Shown: positions 36,071 to 44,400 of the stretch, piece by piece
Layout: the number at the start of each line of letters is the position of its first letter
How positions within the stretch are numbered: the stretch's first letter is position 1
Source of the DNA: Clostridia bacterium
GTDB taxonomy: Bacteria > Bacillota > Clostridia > Oscillospirales > CAG-272
Length of the DNA stretch: 47,493 nt
Assembly: GCA_017503325.1 (NCBI GenBank)
Contig: JAFVTI010000036.1
Location: 1 to 47,493, forward strand
Direction: 5' to 3'
Notes under the pieces: generated by a model
What the model was told of the DNA's origin: nothing
Databases searched by the model: none
Seen by the model: only the letters and a program-made list of their open reading frames with translations
Translations under genes and position numbers: made by a program

Positions 36071-36330
36071 AAAAAGCTCCACCGTCGCTGACTTATATCA
36101 GGACGTGGAGTTACGCGGTACCACCTGATTTCACACCCAATAAGGGTATGCACTCATACTCACGATAACGGCGTGTTTGGCAAAAGCCACCCCGTTGCAG
36201 ACTACCAAAGATTTCACCTGCACCGCTCCCGGACGACTTGGGCATGCTTTTGACGAACTTTCACCAGCCGTTCGCTCTCTGCACAAAAGGGGAATGCCTA
36301 CTACTTCCGTTCTTCGCGTTTGACATATAC
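36071..36330 (-). promoter_or_regulatory. T-box riboswitch of valS
   Basis: Minus-strand leader of about 260 nt. The T-box AGGTGGTACCGCG is at 36126-36114. It is followed by a terminator stem (CTCCAC/GTGGAG with a bulge, 36110-36077) and a T5 run (36075-36071). Stem I elements AGAGAGCGAACGGCTGGTG lie near 36280-36260. TTTGGTAGTCTGC (about 36210-36198) offers GTA or GTC as the valine specifier; GTC would match the tRNA-Val(GAC) encoded nearby. Confidence 0.9.
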
Positions 36331-36336
36331 GGATAA

Positions 36337-36365
36337 AGTATAGCACGATCGATCCCGTTTGTCAA
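36337..36365 (-). promoter_or_regulatory. Sigma-A promoter of valS
   Basis: On the minus strand: TTGACA (36365-36360), 17-bp spacer, TATACT (36342-36337). It places the transcript start near 36330, just before Stem I of the T-box. Confidence 0.9.
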
Positions 36366-36414
36366 TGATTTTTGGCGAAAAAATCACGCAAGAAAAGCAA
36401 AAAGAAAGCGTGTG

Positions 36415-36734
36415 CCGCGGGGAGGGACTTTATGTCCCGCCATTTCTTTTTGTAGGGACCGGTGTCTGCTTTCCTCAGGGATGCTTGTAGGGGAGGATAC
36501 GATCCTCCCGCCCGCGTATGGTTTGGGAAAGTTCAAAGGCGACATGCGTAGGGGCGACCATCGGTCGTCCGCTTCTTTTGAGAATAATCGTAGGGCGGGG
36601 CTTTATGTCCCGCCGTATCTTATTGTAGGGATCGGTGTCCACATTCTTCAGGAATGTTTGTAGGGGAGGATATCATCCTCCCGTCCGCATTCTTCAGGAA
36701 TGTTTGTAGGGGAGGATACGATCCTCCCGCCCGC
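36415..36734. repeat. Cluster of GTAGGGG-type intergenic palindromes
   Basis: No gene is seen. At least six small palindromes follow each other, most introduced by GTAGGG: GGGACTTTATGTCCC near 36424, GGGAGGATACGATCCTCCC at 36491-36509, a GGGCGACC/GGTCG unit near 36551, GGCGGGGCTTTATGTCCCGCC near 36595, and two more GGGAGGAT units. The last two belong to a 46-bp tandem duplication (36642-36687 and 36688-36733, starting CATTCTTCAGGAATG). Relatives lie at 209-247 and 47440-47460. Confidence 0.75.
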
Positions 36735-36766
36735 GTTCGGCTTGGAAAAGTTCAAAGGCTAGGGCC

Positions 36767-37122
36767 GGAATCAGAACCAATGTTTGCGCTAAAAGGCGTT
36801 GAAATGGGATAGATAACCTGCGCAAACAAAGCCGCAACGCGGACGCACCGAAAGGTGCGTCCTGCGTGGCGGCGTGGTTCTGATTCGCCGAAGCAACTGG
36901 AATCAGAACCAATATTTGCGCCAAAGCGCAACCGAGTCTTGCGGGCAACCGGCGCAAATGCAGCCGAGCCCGCGCGAGGCGCGTGCGCGGCGTGGTTCTG
37001 ATTCGCCGAAGCAACTGGAATCAGAACCAATATTTGCGCCAAAGCGCAACCCAGTCTTGCGGGTACCCGGCGCAAATGTAGCCGAGTCCGCGCGAGGCGC
37101 GTGCGCGGCGTGGTTCTGATTC
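36767..37122. repeat. Three palindromic tandem repeats beside tRNA-Val
   Basis: Each unit is bounded by GAATCAGAACCA and its reverse complement TGGTTCTGATTC: 36768-36886, 36900-37004 and 37018-37122. Units two and three are 118 bp apart and almost identical; unit one is diverged and longer. CAACTGGAATCAGAACCA at the left of units two and three differs by one inserted base from the 3' part of the adjacent tRNA gene read on the plus strand (CAACTGGAATCGAACCA at 37191-37207). Confidence 0.85.
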
Positions 37123-37136
37123 GGTGGGGCTCAAGC

Positions 37137-37181
37137 AAAAAACGAAAAAGGGAGTTCGTAGAACTCCCTTTTTCGTTTTTT
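37137..37181. terminator. Bidirectional terminator behind tRNA-Val
   Basis: A perfect 21-bp stem (37137-37157 with 37161-37181) starts with A6 and ends with T6. It directly abuts the CCA end of the tRNA gene on the minus strand. Confidence 0.93.
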
Positions 37182-37257
37182 GGTGGAGACAACTGGAATC
37201 GAACCAGTGACCTCTTGCATGTCAAGCAAGCACTCTAACCAGCTGAGCTATGCCTCC
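37181..37257 (-). tRNA. tRNA-Val (anticodon GAC)
   Basis: Read on the minus strand, the 77-nt gene folds into a full cloverleaf. The acceptor stem is GGAGGCA with TGTCTCC. The D-arm is GCTCAGCTGGTTAGAGT. The anticodon stem CTTGC/GCAAG encloses loop TTGACAT with anticodon GAC (valine codon GUC). The T-arm is ACTGG-TTCGATT-CCAGT. The discriminator base is A and CCA is encoded. It is followed at once by a strong terminator and lies about 0.8 kb upstream of valS on the same strand, whose T-box should sense tRNA-Val. Confidence 0.96.
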
Positions 37258-37377
37258 GCAACGTGTTGTATTATATCACATCTTTTCTCAAAAAGCAATA
37301 CCTTTTTGAAAAAAATTTTGCAAACTATAAAGAATTGTTAAAATGCGCAAAAAATCCTTTTCTTTTGGCCGATATTG

Positions 37378-37386
37378 TGGTATAAT
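37378..37386 (+). promoter_or_regulatory. Extended -10 promoter of the second two-component system
   Basis: TGGTATAAT at 37378-37386 is a perfect TGnTATAAT. No good -35 is visible at the usual distance. Confidence 0.7.
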
Positions 37387-37419
37387 GAGGTGAGAAAACG
37401 ATCATGGGAGGTGCAAAGC

Positions 37420-38112
37420 ATGCCCGAAACATATAAAATTCTGGTTGTGGACGATGAGCCCGACATTCGTCACCTGCTGGGAATCGTGCTTGAAAAGGAA
37501 GGGTACACGGTCATAGAAGCAGAAAACGGCGAGCAGGCCTTGGAGCTTGTGCGTTCCGATCCGGACTTTTCTTTGATCATCATGGATATTATGATGCCTG
37601 TGATGAATGGCGTCAGCGCGGCGACAGAGATCCGCGCCATTTCCTCCTTGCCTATCCTGTTTCTGACCGCCAAGAGCGCAGATCAGGACAAGATGCTGGC
37701 CTTTGGCAGCGGCGGCGACGACTATATCGTCAAGCCCTTTTATGCCACGGATCTTAAGCTGCGCGTCAGCGCGCTTTTGCGCAGATGGAATACGTATCGC
37801 AGCATGAGCGAGCCTGTCAGGACGGAGGTGCCCGGCCGCAAGCTCGAGATCAATGCCGAGGAAAAGACGGTATACCGTCAGGGAGAAAAGATCTTTCTGA
37901 CCGAAAAGGAATACGAGCTGCTTTCGCTTTTGCAAAGCCGACGGGGACATACGTTCAGCCCGGTGGAGCTGTATGAGACCATCTGGCAGGAGACGTATCT
38001 GCCCAGCTCCTCAAACACCGTGCTGGTACATATCGCCAACCTGCGCAAAAAGCTTGGTGAGGAGCAGAACATCATTCGCACCGTATGGGGAAAGGGGTAT
38101 GTCATTGACTAA
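37420..38112 (+). CDS. OmpR/PhoB-family response regulator
   Basis: Protein of 230 residues. The receiver domain has D11/D12, phospho-acceptor D56 in LIIMDIMMP, T83 and K105 in IVKPFYA. The C-terminal winged helix has LTEKEYELLSLLQSRRG and VHIANLRKKLGE, ending VWGKGYVID. The layout resembles the VanR-type regulators of Bacillota. The ATG at 37420 has GGGAGG (37406-37411) 8 bases upstream; the longer reading from 37375 overlaps it. The kinase gene starts within its last codons, so the pair is coupled. Target genes are not apparent here. Confidence 0.94.
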   Translation: MPETYKILVVDDEPDIRHLLGIVLEKEGYTVIEAENGEQALELVRSDPDFSLIIMDIMMPVMNGVSAATEIRAISSLPILFLTAKSADQDKMLAFGSGGDDYIVKPFYATDLKLRVSALLRRWNTYRSMSEPVRTEVPGRKLEINAEEKTVYRQGEKIFLTEKEYELLSLLQSRRGHTFSPVELYETIWQETYLPSSSNTVLVHIANLRKKLGEEQNIIRTVWGKGYVID

Positions 38113-39385
38113 GGGAAATAAAAGAAAACGACGCTCATCTCTTGTGTGGAAGCACTTGGCTGTCATTTTTGTCGCCCTGCTGATCGGCTTTGCCACGTAT
38201 TTTGCGCTTTCGCCTGTATTTCGCTACGTCATTGAGCAGGAGTATATGACCGACGCAAAGGAGCAGGAGCGTATTGAGAATGCGCTGGAAAGCTTCAAGA
38301 ATCACGTGGAGGAGAACCAGATCAGCTCGACCGACATGGAAGCGGTCATTGAATGGGTCAGAAACAACGACAATTTCAAGCTGCTGCTTTTGGAGGGCGT
38401 GGAAGCGGACACCGTGCCCGATACGCAAAAATACGACTACAGCATCGTGGTGGATTTCGTTGACCAATCGGTGCTGGTTGCGGTGCAGGACTATTCCCAG
38501 GTGCTGTATCTGCTTGGTGACGGCCTTGCCATGGTCATTGCCATTTTGCTTGCCATGATCCTGGTCATTTTTTACTACCAGGCAGAGATCTCCCGTATCA
38601 TGCGCCTTTCGCGTGACGTCAAGGCCATTGCAAAGGGGGATCTGCAGGGAAAAATCACCAAAAACGGTTACGATGAGATCGCGCAGCTGGCTGAGCACGT
38701 GGACGGCATGAGAGACTCGATCTTGCAAAAAATGGAGGAAAAGGAGCAGGCGTGGAAGGCCAATCAGGATCTGATCACCTCGATCTCGCACGACATCCGC
38801 ACGCCGCTGACCGCGCTTTTGGGCTATCTTGAGCTGCTGGAATCGCACCCGGAGGATCTGAGCGAGGAGCAGGTCAAGTATCTGTCGGTTTGCTCGGAAA
38901 ATGCGGGGCGGATCAAGCGTCAGTCGGATGAGCTGTTCAATTACTTTTTGGCATACGGAAACAAGGAGACCGAGATCGCACTGCAGGAATATGACGCGGT
39001 GGTTTTGTTTGAGCAGCTGCTTGCCGAGCGGTTTATGACCGCCGAGCTGACAAACGTACAGTTAGAGTATTATATTTCACCCGAGCTTGAGGGCAAGACG
39101 GTTTATACCAACGTGGACTATCTGAGTCGTGTGCTGGACAATCTTTACAGCAATATTGTGAAATATGCAGATCCCTCCGACCCTGCGGTATTTCGCGTGG
39201 AGTACCGTGACCGCATGATTGTGGTAACGGGTGTGAACAGGATTGCACGCCATTCTCACCGCGTGGAGAGCACCAAGCTGGGGCTTTTGACCTGTGAGAG
39301 CATCATGCATTCCTTGCGCGGCAGCTTCCGCACGCAAAAGGAGGACGGCAACTTTACGGTCATTCTGGCATTGCCGGCAAAGTAA
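38099..39385 (+). CDS. Sensor histidine kinase with degenerate G1 box
   Basis: Protein of 428 residues. Membrane helices lie at about 18-38 and 136-156, with an acidic helical sensor between them. HAMP follows (about 160-210), then HisKA with His in SISHDIRTPLTALLGYL. In the ATPase domain the N box (LDNLYSNIVKYA) and a G2-like ESTKLGLLTCESIM are present. The DxGxG motif of the G1 box is missing, with VTGVNRIARHSHRV in its place. Related clostridial kinases show the same shortened ATP lid (recollection), so it may still be active. The ATG at 38099 overlaps the regulator by 14 bases with AAAGGGG upstream. Confidence 0.9.
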   Translation: MSLTKGNKRKRRSSLVWKHLAVIFVALLIGFATYFALSPVFRYVIEQEYMTDAKEQERIENALESFKNHVEENQISSTDMEAVIEWVRNNDNFKLLLLEGVEADTVPDTQKYDYSIVVDFVDQSVLVAVQDYSQVLYLLGDGLAMVIAILLAMILVIFYYQAEISRIMRLSRDVKAIAKGDLQGKITKNGYDEIAQLAEHVDGMRDSILQKMEEKEQAWKANQDLITSISHDIRTPLTALLGYLELLESHPEDLSEEQVKYLSVCSENAGRIKRQSDELFNYFLAYGNKETEIALQEYDAVVLFEQLLAERFMTAELTNVQLEYYISPELEGKTVYTNVDYLSRVLDNLYSNIVKYADPSDPAVFRVEYRDRMIVVTGVNRIARHSHRVESTKLGLLTCESIMHSLRGSFRTQKEDGNFTVILALPAK

Positions 39386-39390
39386 AAATA

Positions 39391-39426
39391 AAAGGTTGAG
39401 CCTATCCGGTTCAACCTTTTTTTATT
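39391..39426. terminator. Terminator after the second two-component system
   Basis: AAAGGTTGA (39391-39399) pairs with TCAACCTTT (39411-39419), followed by a long T-rich run that reaches the stop codon of the convergent amidohydrolase gene. Confidence 0.85.
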
Positions 39427-39429
39427 TTT

Positions 39430-40236
39430 TTATGAATTCATCAATCTCATGGCGTTATTCCAGAAGATATCCTCCTTGACCTGCTCGGAAACGGGGGCGT
39501 GCAGCACGAAATTCTGCTCACGCTCCTGGCCTGACCAAGGGCAATCGCTGCCGTAAAGCAGCAGAGCGGGGTCGTGCTTTTGCATGATTTTGTGGAGCAG
39601 GGGATGGCGGTGCGGATAGGAACCCGAGTGCGAGGTATCCATATAAAGCTGCTTGCCGCAAAGTTTGTCCAGCACGTCCTGCTCGCAATCAATGCCGCCC
39701 ATATGTGCCGCGATCAGCGTCAGCTTGGGAAAGCTTTGCATGACTGAGAGGATCTGCTCGGGTCTGCAATGCATGTGCTCGGGAGAATTGGGGTCGTAGC
39801 CCGTGTGAGTGATCAAAAACATGTCGTAAGCGATGCAAAGCTCAAAGATCGGGTGCAGCACCGGGTCGTCAAACTCAATGCGGATATAGTCGGGATGCAG
39901 CTTCAGGCCTTTGATTCCGGCAGCCTTGAGCATGCGGATCTGTCCTTCAAGATCCTCTCCGTGCGGGTGCAGAGAGCCCAGCGCGTAAAGCTCGGTCTGC
40001 GTGCGAGCCAGCTCGCAGGCAAAGGCGTTGACCTTGGGCATCTGGTGCGCGTTGGTGGACACGTTACAGATCAGGCTTTTGTCCACGCCGTGCGCGTGCA
40101 TCTGCTCAAGCACACCCCCGGCGGTGCCGTCGGTGGTGGGGGTCAGACCGCATTTGAGCGAGATCTCGGCTAAGTGTGCAATGGCGCGGGGGGCGAGAGC
40201 ATCGGGAAAGCAATGGGTGTGAAAATCGAAGATCAT
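39430..40236 (-). CDS. Metal-dependent hydrolase, amidohydrolase-2 family
   Basis: Soluble TIM-barrel protein of 268 residues. The N-terminal HxH metal motif is DFHTH (H6, H8). Further ligands are in GLKLHPD, LITHTGY and AAHMGG, and the terminal Asp in YGSDCPW. Members of this family hydrolyse or decarboxylate small aromatic or cyclic compounds; the substrate here cannot be told. The ATG at 40236 has AAGGAGG 8 bases upstream and begins the conserved MIFDFHTH; the reading from 40371 has no support. It is divergent from the rlmB-like gene and has its own promoter. Confidence 0.88.
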   Translation of the reverse strand: MIFDFHTHCFPDALAPRAIAHLAEISLKCGLTPTTDGTAGGVLEQMHAHGVDKSLICNVSTNAHQMPKVNAFACELARTQTELYALGSLHPHGEDLEGQIRMLKAAGIKGLKLHPDYIRIEFDDPVLHPIFELCIAYDMFLITHTGYDPNSPEHMHCRPEQILSVMQSFPKLTLIAAHMGGIDCEQDVLDKLCGKQLYMDTSHSGSYPHRHPLLHKIMQKHDPALLLYGSDCPWSGQEREQNFVLHAPVSEQVKEDIFWNNAMRLMNS

Positions 40237-40567
40237 GGGGTAAGCCTCCTTGAGGCGGTGTCGTTGCGGGCATCGCGAAGAATTAAAAAAGATGAAACAA
40301 TTATAGCACATTTGACCGTACTGTGCAAGAATTTCCGCAAGAAAATATCGGGAATTCGGAAATTTTGGCAAACCGTGTCCGCGCCTGTCGCACCGTGACG
40401 AACGATTCTTGACGGAAAATCCTTTATCTTACGAGAATTTTCCAAAATTAGTCTGTACAAAACGGACAAGGTATGATATAATAAGTAGTGTATGTCATTT
40501 ATCAAAGAATTATCATCATTCCGTCGGGAAATCTTTGGAAGATCCCCGAAATCAGAAAGGAAATGCT
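40237..40567. promoter_or_regulatory. Divergent promoter region of amidohydrolase and rlmB-like genes
   Basis: Minus strand: TTGCAC (40328-40323), 17-bp spacer, TATAAT (40305-40300) for the amidohydrolase. Plus strand: TATAAT at 40477-40482 with only a weak -35 (TGTACA near 40454) for the methyltransferase operon. Nothing else is seen in these 331 bases. Confidence 0.7.
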
Positions 40568-41446
40568 ATGGAATACAACAACAAAAAGTATAAATCTGCG
40601 CAGGACGGAAAGAAGAATCCGCAGCATCCCGCAAAGCACAACAATCGCGATAAGTATAACGCGCCCAAGCCCGCACGAGATGTCAGCGACCGCGAGCTTG
40701 AGGAAATGGAGGATTCGGGTCTGGTCATCGGGCGAAACGCGGTGCGTGAGCTGCTCAAATCCGATCGCGAGATCGATAAGATCTTAGTCAGACGCGGAGA
40801 TCGCGAGGGCTCGATCGTGGTGCTGGTCGCCATGGCTGTGGAGCGCGGCATTCCCGTTGTGGAAACGGACAAGGATAAGATGGACCGCATGGCAGGCTTT
40901 GCGCCTCACCAGGGCATTATCGCCATGGCGGCACAAAAGGAATATTGCACGCCCGAGGACATTCTGGAGATCGCGAAGCAGCGCGGGGAAGCGCCCTTGA
41001 TCGTCATCGCAGACGGCATTACCGACCCCTATAACCTTGGCGCGCTGATCCGTTGCGCAGAGGGCTGCGGTGCGCATGGCCTGATTATCCCTAAGCGCCG
41101 CGCCGTAGGACTGACACCGCTGGTTTCCAAAGCGTCGGCAGGTGCTGTGGAGCACCTTGCCATTGCCAAGGTTTCCAACATCGGAGCTACCGTCCGCATG
41201 CTCAAAAAGGAGGGCGTTTGGGTCTTTGCAGCCGAGGCAGGCGGCAAGCCTTTCTATGAAACCGATTTCCGCGGCCCCTGCGCGCTGGTATTCGGCAGCG
41301 AGGGCAACGGCGTTTCCGACCTTGTTACCAAGGAGGCGGATATCATTACCTCCATCCCAATGTACGGCAAGGTCAATTCCTTTAACGTATCCACCGCAGC
41401 GTCTGTCATTCTGGCAGAGGCAGCCAAGCAGCACCGACAGGGCTGA
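40568..41446 (+). CDS. rlmB: SPOUT (TrmH/SpoU) RNA 2'-O-methyltransferase, RlmB-like
   Basis: Protein of 292 residues. A basic, Lys/Asn/Gln-rich N-terminal extension (about 1-45) precedes the substrate-binding domain (GRNAVRELLKS, APHQGIIAM). The knotted SAM-binding domain shows all three SPOUT motifs: DGITDPYNLGALIRCAEG, FGSEGNGVSDLV and IPMYGKVNSFNVSTAAS. The best match is the 23S rRNA guanosine-2251 2'-O-methyltransferase group (RlmB/YacO), but the exact site is not proven. The ATG at 40568 has AAAGGA upstream; upstream readings start inside the promoter. It leads an operon with the three following genes, 36 bp before the next start. Confidence 0.9.
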   Translation: MEYNNKKYKSAQDGKKNPQHPAKHNNRDKYNAPKPARDVSDRELEEMEDSGLVIGRNAVRELLKSDREIDKILVRRGDREGSIVVLVAMAVERGIPVVETDKDKMDRMAGFAPHQGIIAMAAQKEYCTPEDILEIAKQRGEAPLIVIADGITDPYNLGALIRCAEGCGAHGLIIPKRRAVGLTPLVSKASAGAVEHLAIAKVSNIGATVRMLKKEGVWVFAAEAGGKPFYETDFRGPCALVFGSEGNGVSDLVTKEADIITSIPMYGKVNSFNVSTAASVILAEAAKQHRQG

Positions 41447-41482
41447 TATGCATTTTGAATTTATGTGAAAGGGGGCAGCAGC

Positions 41483-44400
41483 TTGGCAAAGAAAAAGCAG
41501 GATTATTCGTCCGATCACGTGGACGAAATGGTAGAGCGACTCAGACAGTCTTACGAGAACGCGGACCGTGTCGAGGGTGAGGATACCGACACCAATGCGG
41601 ATGACGAAGCGTTTGCAAAAATGCTGGTCGAAATGTTCGGCAATCAAGGCAAGGACAAGCCGTCTGTCACCAAGAAAAGCAGTGACCTCTACAGCGCCGA
41701 GGATTTTATGCCCGATGATGAGGAAGAGGCGGGCGAGCCCGACCCGGAGTACATAGAGGACGAGCCCGAAGAAGAGATCGAAGAAGAAATCGAAGAAGAA
41801 TTCGAGGAAGAATTCGAAGAAGAGAGCGAAGAAGAAATCGAAGAAGAATTCGAGGAAGAATTCGAGCAAGAGATAGACGAGAACGTTGACGAGGAATACG
41901 AGACAGATGATCCAAAGGAGATCGCCGAGCAGATCCGCGAGCAGGCGCAATCCAAAATCATCGAGCAATTCAAGCAGGAGCAGGCGGTCTCTAAAGAAGA
42001 GCCCGAGGTGGAGCCCGAGGCAGAGCCCGAGCAGATTCCCGAGGACGAGCTGCCTTGGTTTGAGGATGATGAATTGGACGAGGAAGACGCGCGAGAGATC
42101 GCCGAATACGAAGCCTTGGTAGCAGAGGACGAGTTGGAGCAGCTGCTTGACGAGGATGACGACGAGGAATTCATCGAGGAAGAAGAATTTGTCGAGGACG
42201 AAGAGATCGTCGAGGACGAAGAGATCGCCGAAGACGAAGAGGTCATCGAGGAAGAAGAGATCGCCGAAGACGAAGAGGTCATCGAGGAAGAAGAGATCGC
42301 CGAAGACGAAGAGTTCATCGAGGATGAAGAGTTCATCGAGGAAGAAGAGATCGCCGAAGACGAAGAGTTCATCGAGGATGAAGAGTTCATCGAGGAAGAA
42401 GAGATCGCCGAAGACGAAGAGTTCATCGAGGACGAGAGATTCATCGAGGATGAAGAGTTTGTCGAGGACGAAGAGTTTGTCGAGGACGAAGAGTTCATCG
42501 AGGACGAAGAGTTCGTCGAAGACGAACAAATAACAGAAGACCAAGAATCCGCACAGGTGCAGCCCGAGCCCGAGGAGAACTACGTGGACATGGTGCTGGG
42601 CTCCTTGGACGAATGGCGGCAATCAGTCGCTGCGCTCAAGGCGCAAATGCGCGCCGAGCATTCGGCCGATATCCCCGCAAAGCCCGCAGCTCCCACTCAG
42701 GAGCCCCCGCAGGACGCCGGGGTCATCCTTGAAAATGAATCGGATGAGGACGATTTGCTGACCGACGGCGCACCCGAATATCCCGCAAGCGACCCCATGC
42801 AGGGACGCGTGGTCAAGAGTGAGCAGGCCCCCGGCAAGGAGGCACCTGCGAGCGTTGAATTCGACGAAAAGGATATTCACATGATGACCGCACTCGGATA
42901 CGGTCAGGAGGTCAAAAGCCGTGTGGGCAGCGAGCGCGTGCGCTCTGCGGTTGCAACGCACGGGCAAAAGCGTCAGATACACGGAACCGACAACCCGCTC
43001 TGCTTTGCATGGCGAGGGAAGGAATATATGGATGCCTCCGACGAAGCCGAGATCAAGCAGGCATACGGCCGCGAAAAGCCGTGGGTCATTGTCAGGCTGG
43101 CAGTCTGCATTGTATTTCTGTTCTCTTTGATCGCGCTGGATAACGCATATTTACTGGGATATCTGCAGGGAAGCGTGCCGGGAATCATTTCAACGCCGCT
43201 CTATCCGCTGCTTGCGGTGCTTGCGATTTGTGTGATCATGGCGTGCTCGTGGCGCAGATTGTTTGAAGGACTTCGCAGCATCTGGTCGCATAAGCACGAT
43301 TTGTATTCGGTGCCCGCGCTGATGCTGCCGGCATCCTTGCTGTATGATATCGTACTGGTTTTCTTAGCCGGCAGGCAATATATGATGTTCAACAGCATTG
43401 CCGTGTTTGCGCTGACGCTTTGCACGGTGGCGGATGTGCTGAATCTGTACCATCAGGAGCGCAGCTTCAGGGTGGTGCGCTCGGGTAAGCCGAGATATGG
43501 CATTGAAAAGGTTAGCGATGCAGCCAACGGCTCCCGTTTGCCCGTGACCGAGAAGGAGCAGCTTGGCAAGGTGCATACGGGTGCGTACCGCGTGCGAAAG
43601 ATCGGGCAGGTCAGCGGCTATTTCCGTCGTACGGGCGCGGTGACCGAGCGCGGCATTTCCTTGAGCGTGGTGTACGGCGTGCTGTTTGTGTGCGCGGTGG
43701 CCGCCGCGGTGGCGACCCTGATCGCTACGGGACGGGGCATGGATGCGCTGACTGCATTCATGGTGTGCATCAACGGTGCAATGCCGCTCTCCATGCTGCT
43801 CTTTGGTGCAGTTTCCGCATTTGTTGCGGGCAAAACGCTGTATAAAAGCGGCTGTGCCGTCATTGGTGACGGCGCGACGGAGGAGTACAAGGACGTCAAG
43901 GCGCTGCTCTTTGACGCAGGCCAGATGTTCTGTGCGTACGGATCCTCGCAGATCACGGTGCGCGGCGATAGCGATATTGGTACTTATATGGAAAAGACCC
44001 GCGTGCTCTTGCGCGCCCTTGGCGGTACGCTTGCGGATATTGCGGGAGAGAGCTCGGAGGATGACGCTCCCGTTAAGATCGAGATCATGAGCGTGGGCGA
44101 GGACGGCTTGACGCTTTATATGGACGGTGTGACCTGCGTGATGATGGGTGATTACGATTACCTTGTGGGTCGCGGTGTGCGTCTGCCTCGCAGAGAGCTG
44201 GAAACCAACTACAAAAAGCGTAAAAACAGCTCGGTGATCTACCTTGCCTTTGACGGCGTGTTCCGCGTGGGATACTCAGTGGATTACGAGCTGCGCCGTG
44301 AGTTTTTGATGCGTGCAAAGCAGCTCAAGGCCGAGGGCATCGATCCCGTGATTGTGACCTACGATCCCTGCATCAACCAGGAAACCGTCAATACCCGCGC

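Noticed and set aside
36767..37122. Possible CRISPR array
   Set aside because: Only three units, 118-132 bp apart, each a long palindrome with conserved interior; no short repeats with unique spacers and no cas genes.
42160..42540. Possible CRISPR or non-coding satellite
   Set aside because: The repeats are coding, stay in frame and lie within one long gene.
40784..42622. 612-codon antisense frame rich in Phe, Leu and Asp
   Set aside because: The apparent repeats are only the reverse complement of the Glu/Asp repeat DNA; the plus-strand gene has a ribosome binding site and membrane helices.
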